Under the pieces are notes generated by a model. The model made no database searches and was not told the DNA's origin. It saw nothing but the letters and a program-made list of their open reading frames with translations. From Oscillospiraceae bacterium (GTDB lineage Bacteria > Bacillota > Clostridia > Oscillospirales > Ruminococcaceae), in the NCBI GenBank assembly GCA_017991935.1, contig JAGOPP010000014.1:6448-61513 (forward strand): a stretch of 55,066 nucleotides of DNA, in the 5' to 3' direction. The position numbers and the translations under genes were made by a program. This document shows, piece after piece, positions 8,382-15,808 of this stretch (position 1 is its first letter; each line of letters opens with the position of its first letter).

Positions 8382-9493
8382 ATCCTTTTCTCCTCAAATC
8401 GCACAATATAGGGGGCCGCAAAGGCCGCGACGGTCACGCCGCCGCCGGCCTGTTTTTGGATCCGCAATTCGCCCCCAAAAGACGCCGCCGCGCGCTCGCA
8501 GACGTTGTCCACGCCGACCGTGCCGCGCACAAAGTCGGACGCGGCGAATTCCCCGGGCACCATGGCGAGCTCCTCCGCCGTAAAAAAGCAAAGCGGCCAG
8601 CCCATATGCTCGGCAAACGCGAGCAGCCCGGCCTCGTCCTTTTTGACGTCGATGGTCGCGATCCGGCAGACCGCCCGCGGCGAAATGTGATGCTCATCGA
8701 GCGCGCCGAGCACAGCCGCCCGGATCTCGTCCTCCCGGATGCCACGGTGGCACCCCACGCCGACGGTGACGATCTTGGGGATCAGGCGAAGCGTCTCCCC
8801 AAACGGCGAGGCGTCCTCGTCGAGCGTGACGCAAAAGCCGAGCGCCGGGCGGGGCGGTTCCCCGCCGAATGCCCGCGCGGCGGAAGCCTCCGCCGCGCCC
8901 GGGCCCGGCGCGTCTTGCGCGGAAGTTTTCCCGCCCGCGGGGAAAACCCCGCAAACGCCCTCGGGCGGCGGGCCCTCGACCGGAAAATCGCAGGAGAAGC
9001 CGACCGCCTCTCCCCGCAGCAGCGCCGCGGAAATCTGTTTTGCCGCCTCCCGCCCGCAGATCGCGAGGCCCCGCTCCGCCGCCCAGACGTCCACGGCAAA
9101 GAGGCCGTTCACGTCGGTTGCCGTGGAGACGGCCGCCTCGCCGCCGGTCACTTCCGCGATTTGGCGGGCGAGCATGTTCGCGCCGCCCACGTGCCCGGAC
9201 AAAAGCGAAATCACGAACCGGCCCGCCTCGTCCACGGAGACGACGGCCGGGTCGGTGAATTTATCTTTTACAAAAGGCGCGACGGCCCGCACCGCGATCC
9301 CGGCCGCGCCGATAAACACGAGCGCGCCGCCCTCGGCGAATCGCTCTTTTGTCCATTCATAAAGGTCCGGCAGGGGCGGCATGTCCGCGCCGAGCTTCTC
9401 GGGCGCCCAGACGGACGAGCCGGGAAACGCCGCGGCGATCTTTGCCGCGAGCCCGCGCCCCCGCATGGTAAACGCGGCGAGCGAAAGGGTCAT
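8366..9493 (-). CDS. cbiG: Cobalt-precorrin-5A hydrolase CbiG
   Basis: A 375-aa protein that opens the delta-lactone and releases the C-2 unit as acetaldehyde. N-terminal domain: IGAAGIAVRAVAPFVKDKFTDPAVVSVDE and SLLSGHVGGANMLA. C-terminal domain: VGVGCHRGIREDEI and VRGTVGVDNVCERAA. An Ala/Gly/Pro-rich linker of about 45 residues joins them. The ATG at 9493 overlaps the cbiF stop (ATGA) and was preferred to further upstream starts that lie within cbiF. Confidence 0.94.
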   Translation of the reverse strand: MTLSLAAFTMRGRGLAAKIAAAFPGSSVWAPEKLGADMPPLPDLYEWTKERFAEGGALVFIGAAGIAVRAVAPFVKDKFTDPAVVSVDEAGRFVISLLSGHVGGANMLARQIAEVTGGEAAVSTATDVNGLFAVDVWAAERGLAICGREAAKQISAALLRGEAVGFSCDFPVEGPPPEGVCGVFPAGGKTSAQDAPGPGAAEASAARAFGGEPPRPALGFCVTLDEDASPFGETLRLIPKIVTVGVGCHRGIREDEIRAAVLGALDEHHISPRAVCRIATIDVKKDEAGLLAFAEHMGWPLCFFTAEELAMVPGEFAASDFVRGTVGVDNVCERAAASFGGELRIQKQAGGGVTVAAFAAPYIVRFEEKRIWREN

Positions 9494-10248
9494 TCCGTTT
9501 CCGCCTTCCGAAATCCGTGCGAAAACGCCGGGTCGTAGAGCTTCGAGCGGTCGTAGGCCCCATGCAGGAAGCCGCCCACGGCGATCAGCGCCGTGTGGGT
9601 GATCCCGTTTTCCTTGGCCGTCTCGGCGAGCGTCCCCACCGTGCAGCGAAAGACCTGCTCCTCCGGCCAAGTCGCCTTATAGACGATTGCGGCGGGCGTC
9701 TCCGGGGCGTATCCCCCGGTGATCAGGTCGTTCGCGACGGTCTCGAGCATGCCCGCGGAGAGAAAAATCACCATCGTCGCGCCGTGGGAGGCGAGATCCC
9801 GGAGTTTTTCGCCCTCCGGCATCGGCGTCCTGCCCTCCATGCGGGTCAGGATCACCGACTGCGAGACCCCCGGCAGCGTATATTCCGCCCGGAGCGCCGC
9901 CGCCGCCCCGCAAAAAGACGAGACGCCGGGGCACACGTCGTAGGCGGCGCCGAGCGCGTCGAGCCCATCCATCTGCTCGCGGATCGCGCCGTAGACGCAT
10001 GGGTCCCCCGTGTGCAGCCGCACCGTGACCTCCCCGGCCGCCTCGGCCTCGCGCATCACCCCGAGCACCGCCTCCAGCGTCATGGAGGCGGAATCGTAGA
10101 TGCGACAGCCCGCTTTGCAGACTTCCAAAAGCGCCGGGTTGACGAGCGAGCCCGCGTAGATGACGACGTCCGCCTCCCGCAAAAGCCGCTCCCCGCGCAG
10201 CGTGATCAGATCGGCCGCGCCCGGTCCGGCCCCCACAAAATGAATCAT
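9490..10248 (-). CDS. cbiF: Cobalt-precorrin-4 C11-methyltransferase CbiF
   Basis: A 252-aa SAM-dependent tetrapyrrole methylase acting at C-11. The protein starts MIHFVGAGPGAADLITLRG (SAM glycine loop), and has VIYAGSLVNPALL, VRLHTGDPCVYGAIREQM, CPGVSSFCGAAAALRAEYTLP and VYKATWPEEQ, all typical of CbiF/CobM. The ATG at 10248 overlaps the cbiD stop (ATGA). The 3' end overlaps cbiG. Confidence 0.96.
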   Translation of the reverse strand: MIHFVGAGPGAADLITLRGERLLREADVVIYAGSLVNPALLEVCKAGCRIYDSASMTLEAVLGVMREAEAAGEVTVRLHTGDPCVYGAIREQMDGLDALGAAYDVCPGVSSFCGAAAALRAEYTLPGVSQSVILTRMEGRTPMPEGEKLRDLASHGATMVIFLSAGMLETVANDLITGGYAPETPAAIVYKATWPEEQVFRCTVGTLAETAKENGITHTALIAVGGFLHGAYDRSKLYDPAFSHGFRKAETE

Positions 10249-11390
10249 TCCGTCTCCCCCTCTATCGCCGGATGCCGCCGCAAGAGGGCATCCGCTTCTT
10301 TCGTCTTTCCGAGAAGACCATGCTTCTCCGTAAACATAACCGCCCCGATCTCGAGCTCCGGCCACGCCCGGCGCTTGAGATGCTGCTCCATTTTTTCCAT
10401 CACGGAGGCGATCACGGGCTCCCGCAGGTTTGCCCTCTCCAAAATTTCAATCGCCTCGTCCACGGCGACGCACGCCATGACGCCGGCGATTACTTCCTGT
10501 TTTGCGCCGCACAGGGCCGCGTGGGCACAGAGCGTCTCCATGCGGCAGTCGGCATATCGCGAATGCGTGTTCATGACGCCGGAGGCCACTTTGACGAGCT
10601 TCCCGGCGTGCCCGACCAGCAGGACGGACTGGAACCCCTCGAGCGCCGCGAAGTCGATCGCCTCCCCGATGTGGTTGGAGCACTCCGCCGCGTGCGCCAT
10701 GTCGAGCATGAGGCTATGCGCGTACGCCGCCCCGATGTTGCCCGGCGTGAGGATCAGGTCGCGGAGTCCTTCGGCCGCCTTCACATGGATCTCCGCGCGG
10801 ATTGTGTCCACGATCGCCGCCTCGCTCATCGGGCGCACGATGCCGCCGGTGCCCAAGATCGAGATGCCTCCCGTAACGCCGAGAACCGGGTTGTAGGTGC
10901 GCGGCGCGCGTCTTTCCCCCTCGGGCGCGGACACCGTCACGCAAAAACCACCGCCATATCCATAGCGGCCCGCGGCGAGCCGCATCTGCTCCGCGATCAT
11001 CCGGCGCGGCGTCGTGTTGATCGCCGCCTCGCCCGGCGGCTGGTCGAGCCCGGGCTTTGTCACGCGGCCGACGCCCTCCCCACCCAGAATGAGCGCGCCC
11101 GGCTCTTTTTGCAGGGCGACCTCGCAGAAAATCATCATGCCGTCGGTGGCGTCGATGTCGTCTCCGCCGTCCTTGCGCGCCCCGCACCGAGCGGAGTTTT
11201 CCGCGGCGCGGGTTTCCTCGATCTCCACGGACACGGCGATTCCGGAGGGCGTGTCGATTACGACTATCTCCGGCCACCGCTTCGAGAGCAAAAACTCGGC
11301 GGCGGCTCCGGCCGCGGCGGCCGCGCAGGTGCCCGTCGTATATCCGCAGCGCAGCCTGCGCCGCCCGACCTCCACATACTGTTCCAGCAC
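10245..11390 (-). CDS. cbiD: Cobalt-precorrin-5B C1-methyltransferase CbiD
   Basis: A 381-aa protein. RCGYTTGTCAAAAAGAA near the N terminus is the CbiD hallmark; GGDDIDATDGMMI, GRVTKPGLDQPPGEAAIN, GVTGGISILGTGGIVRPMSE and GNIGAAYAHS follow. It methylates C-1 in the anaerobic pathway. I chose GTG at 11390 because it follows a GGGGAAGG site and gives the expected N terminus; no suitable ATG exists. The start lies 2 bp after the cbiL stop codon. Confidence 0.93.
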   Translation of the reverse strand: MLEQYVEVGRRRLRCGYTTGTCAAAAAGAAAEFLLSKRWPEIVVIDTPSGIAVSVEIEETRAAENSARCGARKDGGDDIDATDGMMIFCEVALQKEPGALILGGEGVGRVTKPGLDQPPGEAAINTTPRRMIAEQMRLAAGRYGYGGGFCVTVSAPEGERRAPRTYNPVLGVTGGISILGTGGIVRPMSEAAIVDTIRAEIHVKAAEGLRDLILTPGNIGAAYAHSLMLDMAHAAECSNHIGEAIDFAALEGFQSVLLVGHAGKLVKVASGVMNTHSRYADCRMETLCAHAALCGAKQEVIAGVMACVAVDEAIEILERANLREPVIASVMEKMEQHLKRRAWPELEIGAVMFTEKHGLLGKTKEADALLRRHPAIEGETE

Positions 11391-11392
11391 GG

Positions 11393-12100
11393 CTACGCCT
11401 TCCCCGCCTCTCCGCGTCTTTCTTTCATAATAATCAGGGTGAAATAGCCCGCGCAGTCCGGGATACTCTCCGCGCCCCGGCAGAGCGTCTCGCCCTCCAT
11501 GCCGCAGTTGACGGCCGCGAAAACTTCGTGGTTTTCGTCCTCCATGAGCCGCCGCTTGAGCTCCGGCAGGGCCGAGGCCGGCTTCATGAGCACCTTGGTC
11601 CCCGGCAGCCGAAACAGGTTTTCGTCCGGATAGGAGGCCGGGAAGATATGCAGCTCCTCGCCGTTTTCCGCGAGCCCAATGCCGAGCCGCGCGGCCGCCG
11701 CGCAAAAGGAGGGGACGCCGCTCACGATTTCCACGGCGTATCCGTCCGCCTCCGCGAGCCGGTGCAGGTAGAGGTAGGTCGCGTAGACGGCGGGGTCCCC
11801 GAGCGTCAGGAAGGCGACGCTCTTTCCCCGCTCCAAAAAAGCCTCGATCTCATCCGCCGCGGCGCGGTAAAACGCCGCAAGCGCCGCGCGGTCCTTCGTC
11901 ATGGGCCAGTCGAGCTCCAAAACGGGCTTCCCGGCGACCTCCGGCACGGCCTTCTCCGCGATCCGGTACGCCGCCGATTCGCCCTTCGGCTTGGCCGGGG
12001 CGGCGATCACATCCGCCTCGCGCAGGAGCCGCGCCGCCTTGAGCGTGATTAGCTCCGGGTTCCCCGGGCCGACGCCGACGCCGTAAAGCCTTCCTCGCAT
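11393..12100 (-). CDS. cbiL: Cobalt-precorrin-2 C20-methyltransferase CbiL
   Basis: A 235-aa tetrapyrrole methylase adding the C-20 methyl to cobalt-sirohydrochlorin, the first committed methylation. It begins MRGRLYGVGVGPGNPELITL with the SAM loop; LTLGDPAVYATYLYLHRLAEADG and IVSGVPSFCAAAARLG are typical of CbiL/CobI. ATG at 12100 follows a GGAGA site. It is the first gene of the main cbi operon, about 90 nt downstream of a cobalamin riboswitch and 24 nt after its terminator, so expression of the whole set should fall when cobalamin is abundant. Confidence 0.95.
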   Translation of the reverse strand: MRGRLYGVGVGPGNPELITLKAARLLREADVIAAPAKPKGESAAYRIAEKAVPEVAGKPVLELDWPMTKDRAALAAFYRAAADEIEAFLERGKSVAFLTLGDPAVYATYLYLHRLAEADGYAVEIVSGVPSFCAAAARLGIGLAENGEELHIFPASYPDENLFRLPGTKVLMKPASALPELKRRLMEDENHEVFAAVNCGMEGETLCRGAESIPDCAGYFTLIIMKERRGEAGKA

Positions 12101-12123
12101 GCTCTCTCCGATCTCCGGGCATG

Positions 12124-12148
12124 AAAAAACCCGGCCGCAAGACCGGGT
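12124..12148 (-). terminator. Intrinsic terminator of the cbiL-operon riboswitch
   Basis: Minus-strand ACCCGG...CCGGGT stem followed by TTTTTTC, between the aptamer and cbiL. It is the likely expression platform for the riboswitch. Confidence 0.8.
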
Positions 12149-12188
12149 AACCCTTGTGAGGCGCGTTCCGGTCTTGGCGGAATCGCGG

Positions 12189-12299
12189 CGACGCTCCCAT
12201 GTATCTGACTGGGCAGCCTGAAACGGCTGCCGCACAGTGACCGACTCGTGGGTTTTTCTCCCTTTCCATGTTCCGCGTTTGCGGGCGGACGGAGCGTCG
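12189..12299 (-). promoter_or_regulatory. Cobalamin riboswitch upstream of cbiL (compact form)
   Basis: A perfect 9-bp P1 helix (CGACGCTCC with GGAGCGTCG on the minus strand) encloses GGGAGAAAAACCCACGA, GGTCACTGTGCGG, a strong GGCAGCC/GGCTGCC hairpin and CCAGTCAGATACATGG. The CACTGTG and CCAGTCAG blocks match the cobalamin aptamer core. It is shorter than the cbiK aptamer (about 110 nt versus 168 nt), with the peripheral helices reduced. A covariance-model search would settle the class. Confidence 0.78.
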
Positions 12300-12325
12300 T
12301 GCAATATGTTGTTTTATTGCTCCCA

Positions 12326-12354
12326 ATTATACCTATTTTTCGCGGCGTTGGCAA
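12326..12354 (-). promoter_or_regulatory. Promoter of the main cbi operon
   Basis: Minus-strand TTGCCA (12354-12349), 17-bp spacer, TATAAT (12331-12326), ending about 27 bp before the first base of the riboswitch P1 helix. Confidence 0.75.
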
Positions 12355-12432
12355 GCGGATTCTCTGTCCGTTTGTGCGGAGAATCATAAACATCATGAGC
12401 ATGCAGGTTTTTACCCGCGCAAGGAGGCCTTT

Positions 12433-12472
12433 TGCGCAAAAAAACCGGCGCGGCAGGCGCCGCGCCGGTTTT
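12433..12472 (-). terminator. Terminator downstream of pckG
   Basis: A 13-bp perfect stem (AAAACCGGCGCGG with CCGCGCCGGTTTT) followed on the minus strand by a run of T. It lies 52 bp after the pckG stop and separates pckG from the cbi promoter; the symmetric A/T flanks might also work on the plus strand. Confidence 0.88.
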
Positions 12473-12524
12473 CCCAATATCGTTTCCCCGCGCCCCGGCG
12501 AAACGGGGCCGCGGAAATAGGCGT

Positions 12525-14297
12525 TTACTCCATGCCGAGGTTTTTCTCAAGCGTGCAGAGCTCGTCGGAGAGCGCCTCCGGGAGCTTGTCGCCGAATTTC
12601 TTATAGAATTCGCGGATGCCCGCGGCCTCCTCTTTCCAGAGCTCGGGGTCGACGTCCAAAAGCCCGGCGATCGTCTCGGCCGTGATGCCCGCGAGGCCCT
12701 CGGTCTCGATGTCCTCCGGCCTCGGCTCGTAGCCGATCGGCGTCTCCACCGCCTCGGCGTCGCCGTCGCAGCGCCCGAGGATCCACATCAGCACGCGCAT
12801 ATTTTCGCCGTAGCCGGGCCAGATGAAGTTGCCGTCGTTATCGGTGCGGAACCAGTTGACGTTAAAAATCTTGGGGGCCTTGTCGCCGAGCGTCTCGCCC
12901 ATCTCGAGCCAGTGCGCGAAGTAATCGCCCATATGGTAGCCGCAGAACGGCAGCATCGCCATCGGGTCGCGGCGCACCACGCCGACCGCGCCGGCCGCCG
13001 CAGCCGTCGTCTCGGAGGCCATGACCGAGCCGACAAAGACGCCGTGCTTCCAGTCTCTGGACTGATAGACCAGCGGGGCCGTCTTGGCGCGGCGGCCGCC
13101 GAAGATCATCGCGGAGATCGGCACGCCGGCCGGGTCGTCGAATTTCGGGCTGACGCAGGGGCAGTTTTTCGCGGGCGCGGTGAAGCGGCTGTTCGGATGG
13201 GCGCCCTTCTCCGTGGCGGTCTTGCCGTCCCACGGGTTGCCCTTCCAGTCGATCGCGTGCTCCGGCGGATTCTTATCGAGGCCCTCCCACCAGACGGTGT
13301 TCTGGTCGAGGTCGTGGACGACGTTTGTGAAGATCGTGCCCTTCCGGGTCGCGGCGAGGGCGTTGGGGTTCGATTTCTCGTTGGTGCCCGGCGCGACGCC
13401 GAAGAAGCCGTTCTCCGGGTTGACGGCCCAGAGCCTGCCGTCCGGTCCGACGCGCAGCCACGCGATGTCGTCGCCGACGCACCAGACCTTATAGCCCTTT
13501 TTCGCGTAAAATTCCGGCGGGATCAGCATGGCGAGGTTCGTCTTGCCACAGGCGGACGGGAAGGCCGCGGTGACGTATTTGACCTCGCCCTGCGGGTTTT
13601 CGATGCCGAGGATCAGCATGTGCTCGGCCATCCAACCCTCTTTCCACCCCTGCCACGAGGCGATGCGCAGCGCGAAGCATTTCTTGCCCAGCAGCACGTT
13701 GCCACCGTAACCCGAGTTGATCGACCAGATCGCGTTGTCCTCCGGGAACTGGCAGATGTAGCGGTTTTCCGGGTCGATGTCCTTTTTGGCGTGAAGGCCC
13801 TTGACGAAATCCGCGGAATCGCCGAGCTGATCGAGCGCCTGCTGCCCCATCCGCGTCATGATGCTCATGTTGAGCACGACATAGATGGAGTCGGTCAGCT
13901 CGACGCCGATCTTCGCGAACGGGCTCCCGATCTGGCCCATGCAATATGGAATGACATACATCGTGCGGCCCGTCATCGCGCCGTCGTAGAGCGGGCGGAG
14001 CCTCTCGTACATCTCGTCTTTTTCCACCCAGTTGTTGGTCGGGCCGGCGTTCTCTTTGTTTTTGGTGCAGATGAAGGTGCGGTCCTCGACCCGCGCGACG
14101 TCGTTGACCTTCGTCCGGTGAAGCAGGCAGCCCGGCAGTTTTTCCTCGTTGAGGGGCTCCACCTCGCCGGCGGCGATCGACTCTTGGCGCAGGGCCTCGA
14201 GCTGCTCCTCGCTGCCGTCCAGCCAGACGACATGATCCGGCTTGCACAGGGCAACCATCTCATCCATCCAATTTAATACGTGGGGGTTTTTGGTCAT
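12525..14297 (-). CDS. pckG: Phosphoenolpyruvate carboxykinase (GTP)
   Basis: A 590-aa protein, the normal length for the GTP-dependent family (ATP-dependent enzymes are about 530 aa and unrelated in detail). It interconverts oxaloacetate and PEP. FPSACGKTNLAML is the GTP-type kinase-1 loop with the reactive Cys, and NPENGFFGVAPGTNEKSNPNA, IFGGRRAKTAPLVYQSRDW and YIPYCMGQ-like YVIPYCMGQIGSP are diagnostic. ATG at 14297 follows an AAAGGAG site. It has its own promoter (overlapped by a palindrome) and terminator, so it is a single-gene unit. In anaerobes it can run in either direction, for gluconeogenesis or CO2 fixation to oxaloacetate. Confidence 0.97.
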   Translation of the reverse strand: MTKNPHVLNWMDEMVALCKPDHVVWLDGSEEQLEALRQESIAAGEVEPLNEEKLPGCLLHRTKVNDVARVEDRTFICTKNKENAGPTNNWVEKDEMYERLRPLYDGAMTGRTMYVIPYCMGQIGSPFAKIGVELTDSIYVVLNMSIMTRMGQQALDQLGDSADFVKGLHAKKDIDPENRYICQFPEDNAIWSINSGYGGNVLLGKKCFALRIASWQGWKEGWMAEHMLILGIENPQGEVKYVTAAFPSACGKTNLAMLIPPEFYAKKGYKVWCVGDDIAWLRVGPDGRLWAVNPENGFFGVAPGTNEKSNPNALAATRKGTIFTNVVHDLDQNTVWWEGLDKNPPEHAIDWKGNPWDGKTATEKGAHPNSRFTAPAKNCPCVSPKFDDPAGVPISAMIFGGRRAKTAPLVYQSRDWKHGVFVGSVMASETTAAAAGAVGVVRRDPMAMLPFCGYHMGDYFAHWLEMGETLGDKAPKIFNVNWFRTDNDGNFIWPGYGENMRVLMWILGRCDGDAEAVETPIGYEPRPEDIETEGLAGITAETIAGLLDVDPELWKEEAAGIREFYKKFGDKLPEALSDELCTLEKNLGME

Positions 14298-14356
14298 AGA
14301 GAAAATTCTCCTTTCAGAATCTTCAGAAATGCCACATGAAGCTTCCTGATATTCAT

Positions 14357-14392
14357 ATTATAACGCCGGCACTCGAAATGTTCAAGTACCGG
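14357..14392 (-). promoter_or_regulatory. pckG promoter with overlapping operator-like palindrome
   Basis: Minus-strand TTGAAC (14385-14380), 17-bp spacer, TATAAT (14362-14357). A 29-bp inverted repeat at 14392-14364 has arms GCCGGTACTTGAA and TTCGAGTGCCGGC around a central CAT (11 of 13 positions pair). It covers the -35 box and the spacer, where a bound repressor would block RNA polymerase. Confidence 0.75.
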
Positions 14393-14437
14393 CCCCTATA
14401 ATTTGCAACTTTTTCAATTAAATCTTGCAAATAATTT

Positions 14438-15451
14438 TTAAAATTCTTCGTCGATGGCCATGCTCGGCGCGGCGTTGAGATCGAGGCCCGCAAAATGCCC
14501 GGCCAGCGCCTCGTAATAGGCCTGCGCGCCGACCATGGCGGCGTTGTCCCCGCAGAGCGAGAGCGGCGGCAAAAACAGCCGCAGATGGCGGCGCCCGCAC
14601 TCCCGCACGAGCAGCGCCCTAAGCCCCGAGTTGGCCGAGACGCCGCCCGCCGCCGCGACGGTACGGTATCCGCCCTCCTCGGCGGCGATCATCAGGCGGT
14701 CGACCAGCGCGTGGCAGACGGCGTTTTGATAGGAGGCGCAGAGATCCGGGATATTGACCGTCTCGCCGCGCTGCTGTGCATTATGCAAAATGTTGACCGC
14801 CGCGGTCTTGAGCCCGGAAAAGCTCATGTCGAGCGGGCTGCCCTCCACGTGGGGCTTTGGCAGGCGAAAGGCGTCCGGGTTGCCCTTCGCGGCCTCCCGG
14901 TCAAGGGAGACGCCGCCCGGATACGGCAGGCCCATGGCGCGCGCGGCCTTGTCGAAGGCCTCGCCGGCGGCGTCGTCCCGCGTCCGGCCCAGCACGCGAA
15001 ACCGCGTGTAGCCGTCGACGGAGACGATGTGGCTGTGCCCGCCCGAGACGACCAGGCAGAGAAACGGCGGCTCCAGCTCGGGATAGGCGAGATAATTCGC
15101 CGCGATATGGCCGCGCAGGTGGTGGACCGGGACGAGTTTTTTGCCCGACGCGAGAGAGAGGCCCTTGGCGAAGCTGACGCCGACGAGCAGCGCCCCGATG
15201 AGCCCCGGCGCCGCCGTCACCGCCACGCAGTCGATCTCGTCCAGCGTCACGGATGCATCCGAGAGCGCCTTTTCCGTCACGCCGACGATATTCTCCGTGT
15301 GGCGGCGGGAGGCGATCTCCGGCACGACGCCGCCGTAAAGACCGTGTTCCTCGACCTGCGTGTTGACGACGCTCGAGCAAATTTTCCGCCCGTCCTCGAT
15401 CACCGCGGCCGCGGTTTCGTCGCAGGAAGACTCCAATGCGAGGATCTTCAT
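14438..15451 (-). CDS. tsaD: tRNA N6-threonylcarbamoyladenosine transferase subunit TsaD
   Basis: A 337-aa protein of the Kae1/TsaD family, which transfers threonylcarbamoyl to A37 of ANN-decoding tRNAs. MKILALESSCDETAAAV is the family start. VHHLRGHIAANY supplies the metal-binding HxxxH pair, and LVVSGGHSHIV and GRTRDDAAGEAFDKAAR follow. No partner (tsaB, tsaE) is in the window. It is preceded by its own promoter, and pckG lies downstream of it with separate control. Confidence 0.97.
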   Translation of the reverse strand: MKILALESSCDETAAAVIEDGRKICSSVVNTQVEEHGLYGGVVPEIASRRHTENIVGVTEKALSDASVTLDEIDCVAVTAAPGLIGALLVGVSFAKGLSLASGKKLVPVHHLRGHIAANYLAYPELEPPFLCLVVSGGHSHIVSVDGYTRFRVLGRTRDDAAGEAFDKAARAMGLPYPGGVSLDREAAKGNPDAFRLPKPHVEGSPLDMSFSGLKTAAVNILHNAQQRGETVNIPDLCASYQNAVCHALVDRLMIAAEEGGYRTVAAAGGVSANSGLRALLVRECGRRHLRLFLPPLSLCGDNAAMVGAQAYYEALAGHFAGLDLNAAPSMAIDEEF

Positions 15452-15530
15452 ATGGTCACCATCCTATATGTTATGCCTTCTCCGCCCGAAAAGTACAGGC
15501 AGATTTTTCCGGCATTCCGGCACGTTTTCC

Positions 15531-15559
15531 ATTATAGCAAAACCGCCCCGCTTTGACAA
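15531..15559 (-). promoter_or_regulatory. Promoter of tsaD
   Basis: Minus-strand TTGTCA (15559-15554), 17-bp spacer, TATAAT (15536-15531), about 80 bp upstream of the tsaD ATG. The rest of the 15452-15754 gap shows no gene. Confidence 0.7.
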
Positions 15560-15754
15560 GGCCGCCCGCTTGCGGGAAACCCGCCTCCCCCGCGAGCGGA
15601 AAAACGCAGCTTCCCCCGCCCCGGGCTGCATTTGCCGGAATACGAAAGCCGCGGGAGGGGCATGGCGAGACCCGGGCGGGAGACCGCCCCTCAAAACCGG
15701 ACGCTCCGAAGCGGGGGCGGGTCGAAAAAAGGAACCAAAAGGCTCCCTTTCCCA

Positions 15755-15790
15755 AAAATAAAAGAGCCGGAGGGCGCGTTGCCCCCCGGC
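15755..15790 (-). terminator. Terminator downstream of the HtrA-type protease
   Basis: Minus-strand stem GCCGGGGGGC...GCCCTCCGGC (10 bp with one G-U) followed by TCTTTTATTTTT, 19 bp after the protease stop codon. Confidence 0.85.
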
Positions 15791-15808
15791 ATCCCGGTAA
15801 AGTTTGGA

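Noticed and set aside
12432..14276. 614-codon plus-strand open frame opposite pckG
   Set aside because: Shadow of the high-GC pckG gene; Arg/Ala/Val-rich translation without domains. The same applies to long plus-strand frames opposite infB, htrA, glmS and the kinase.
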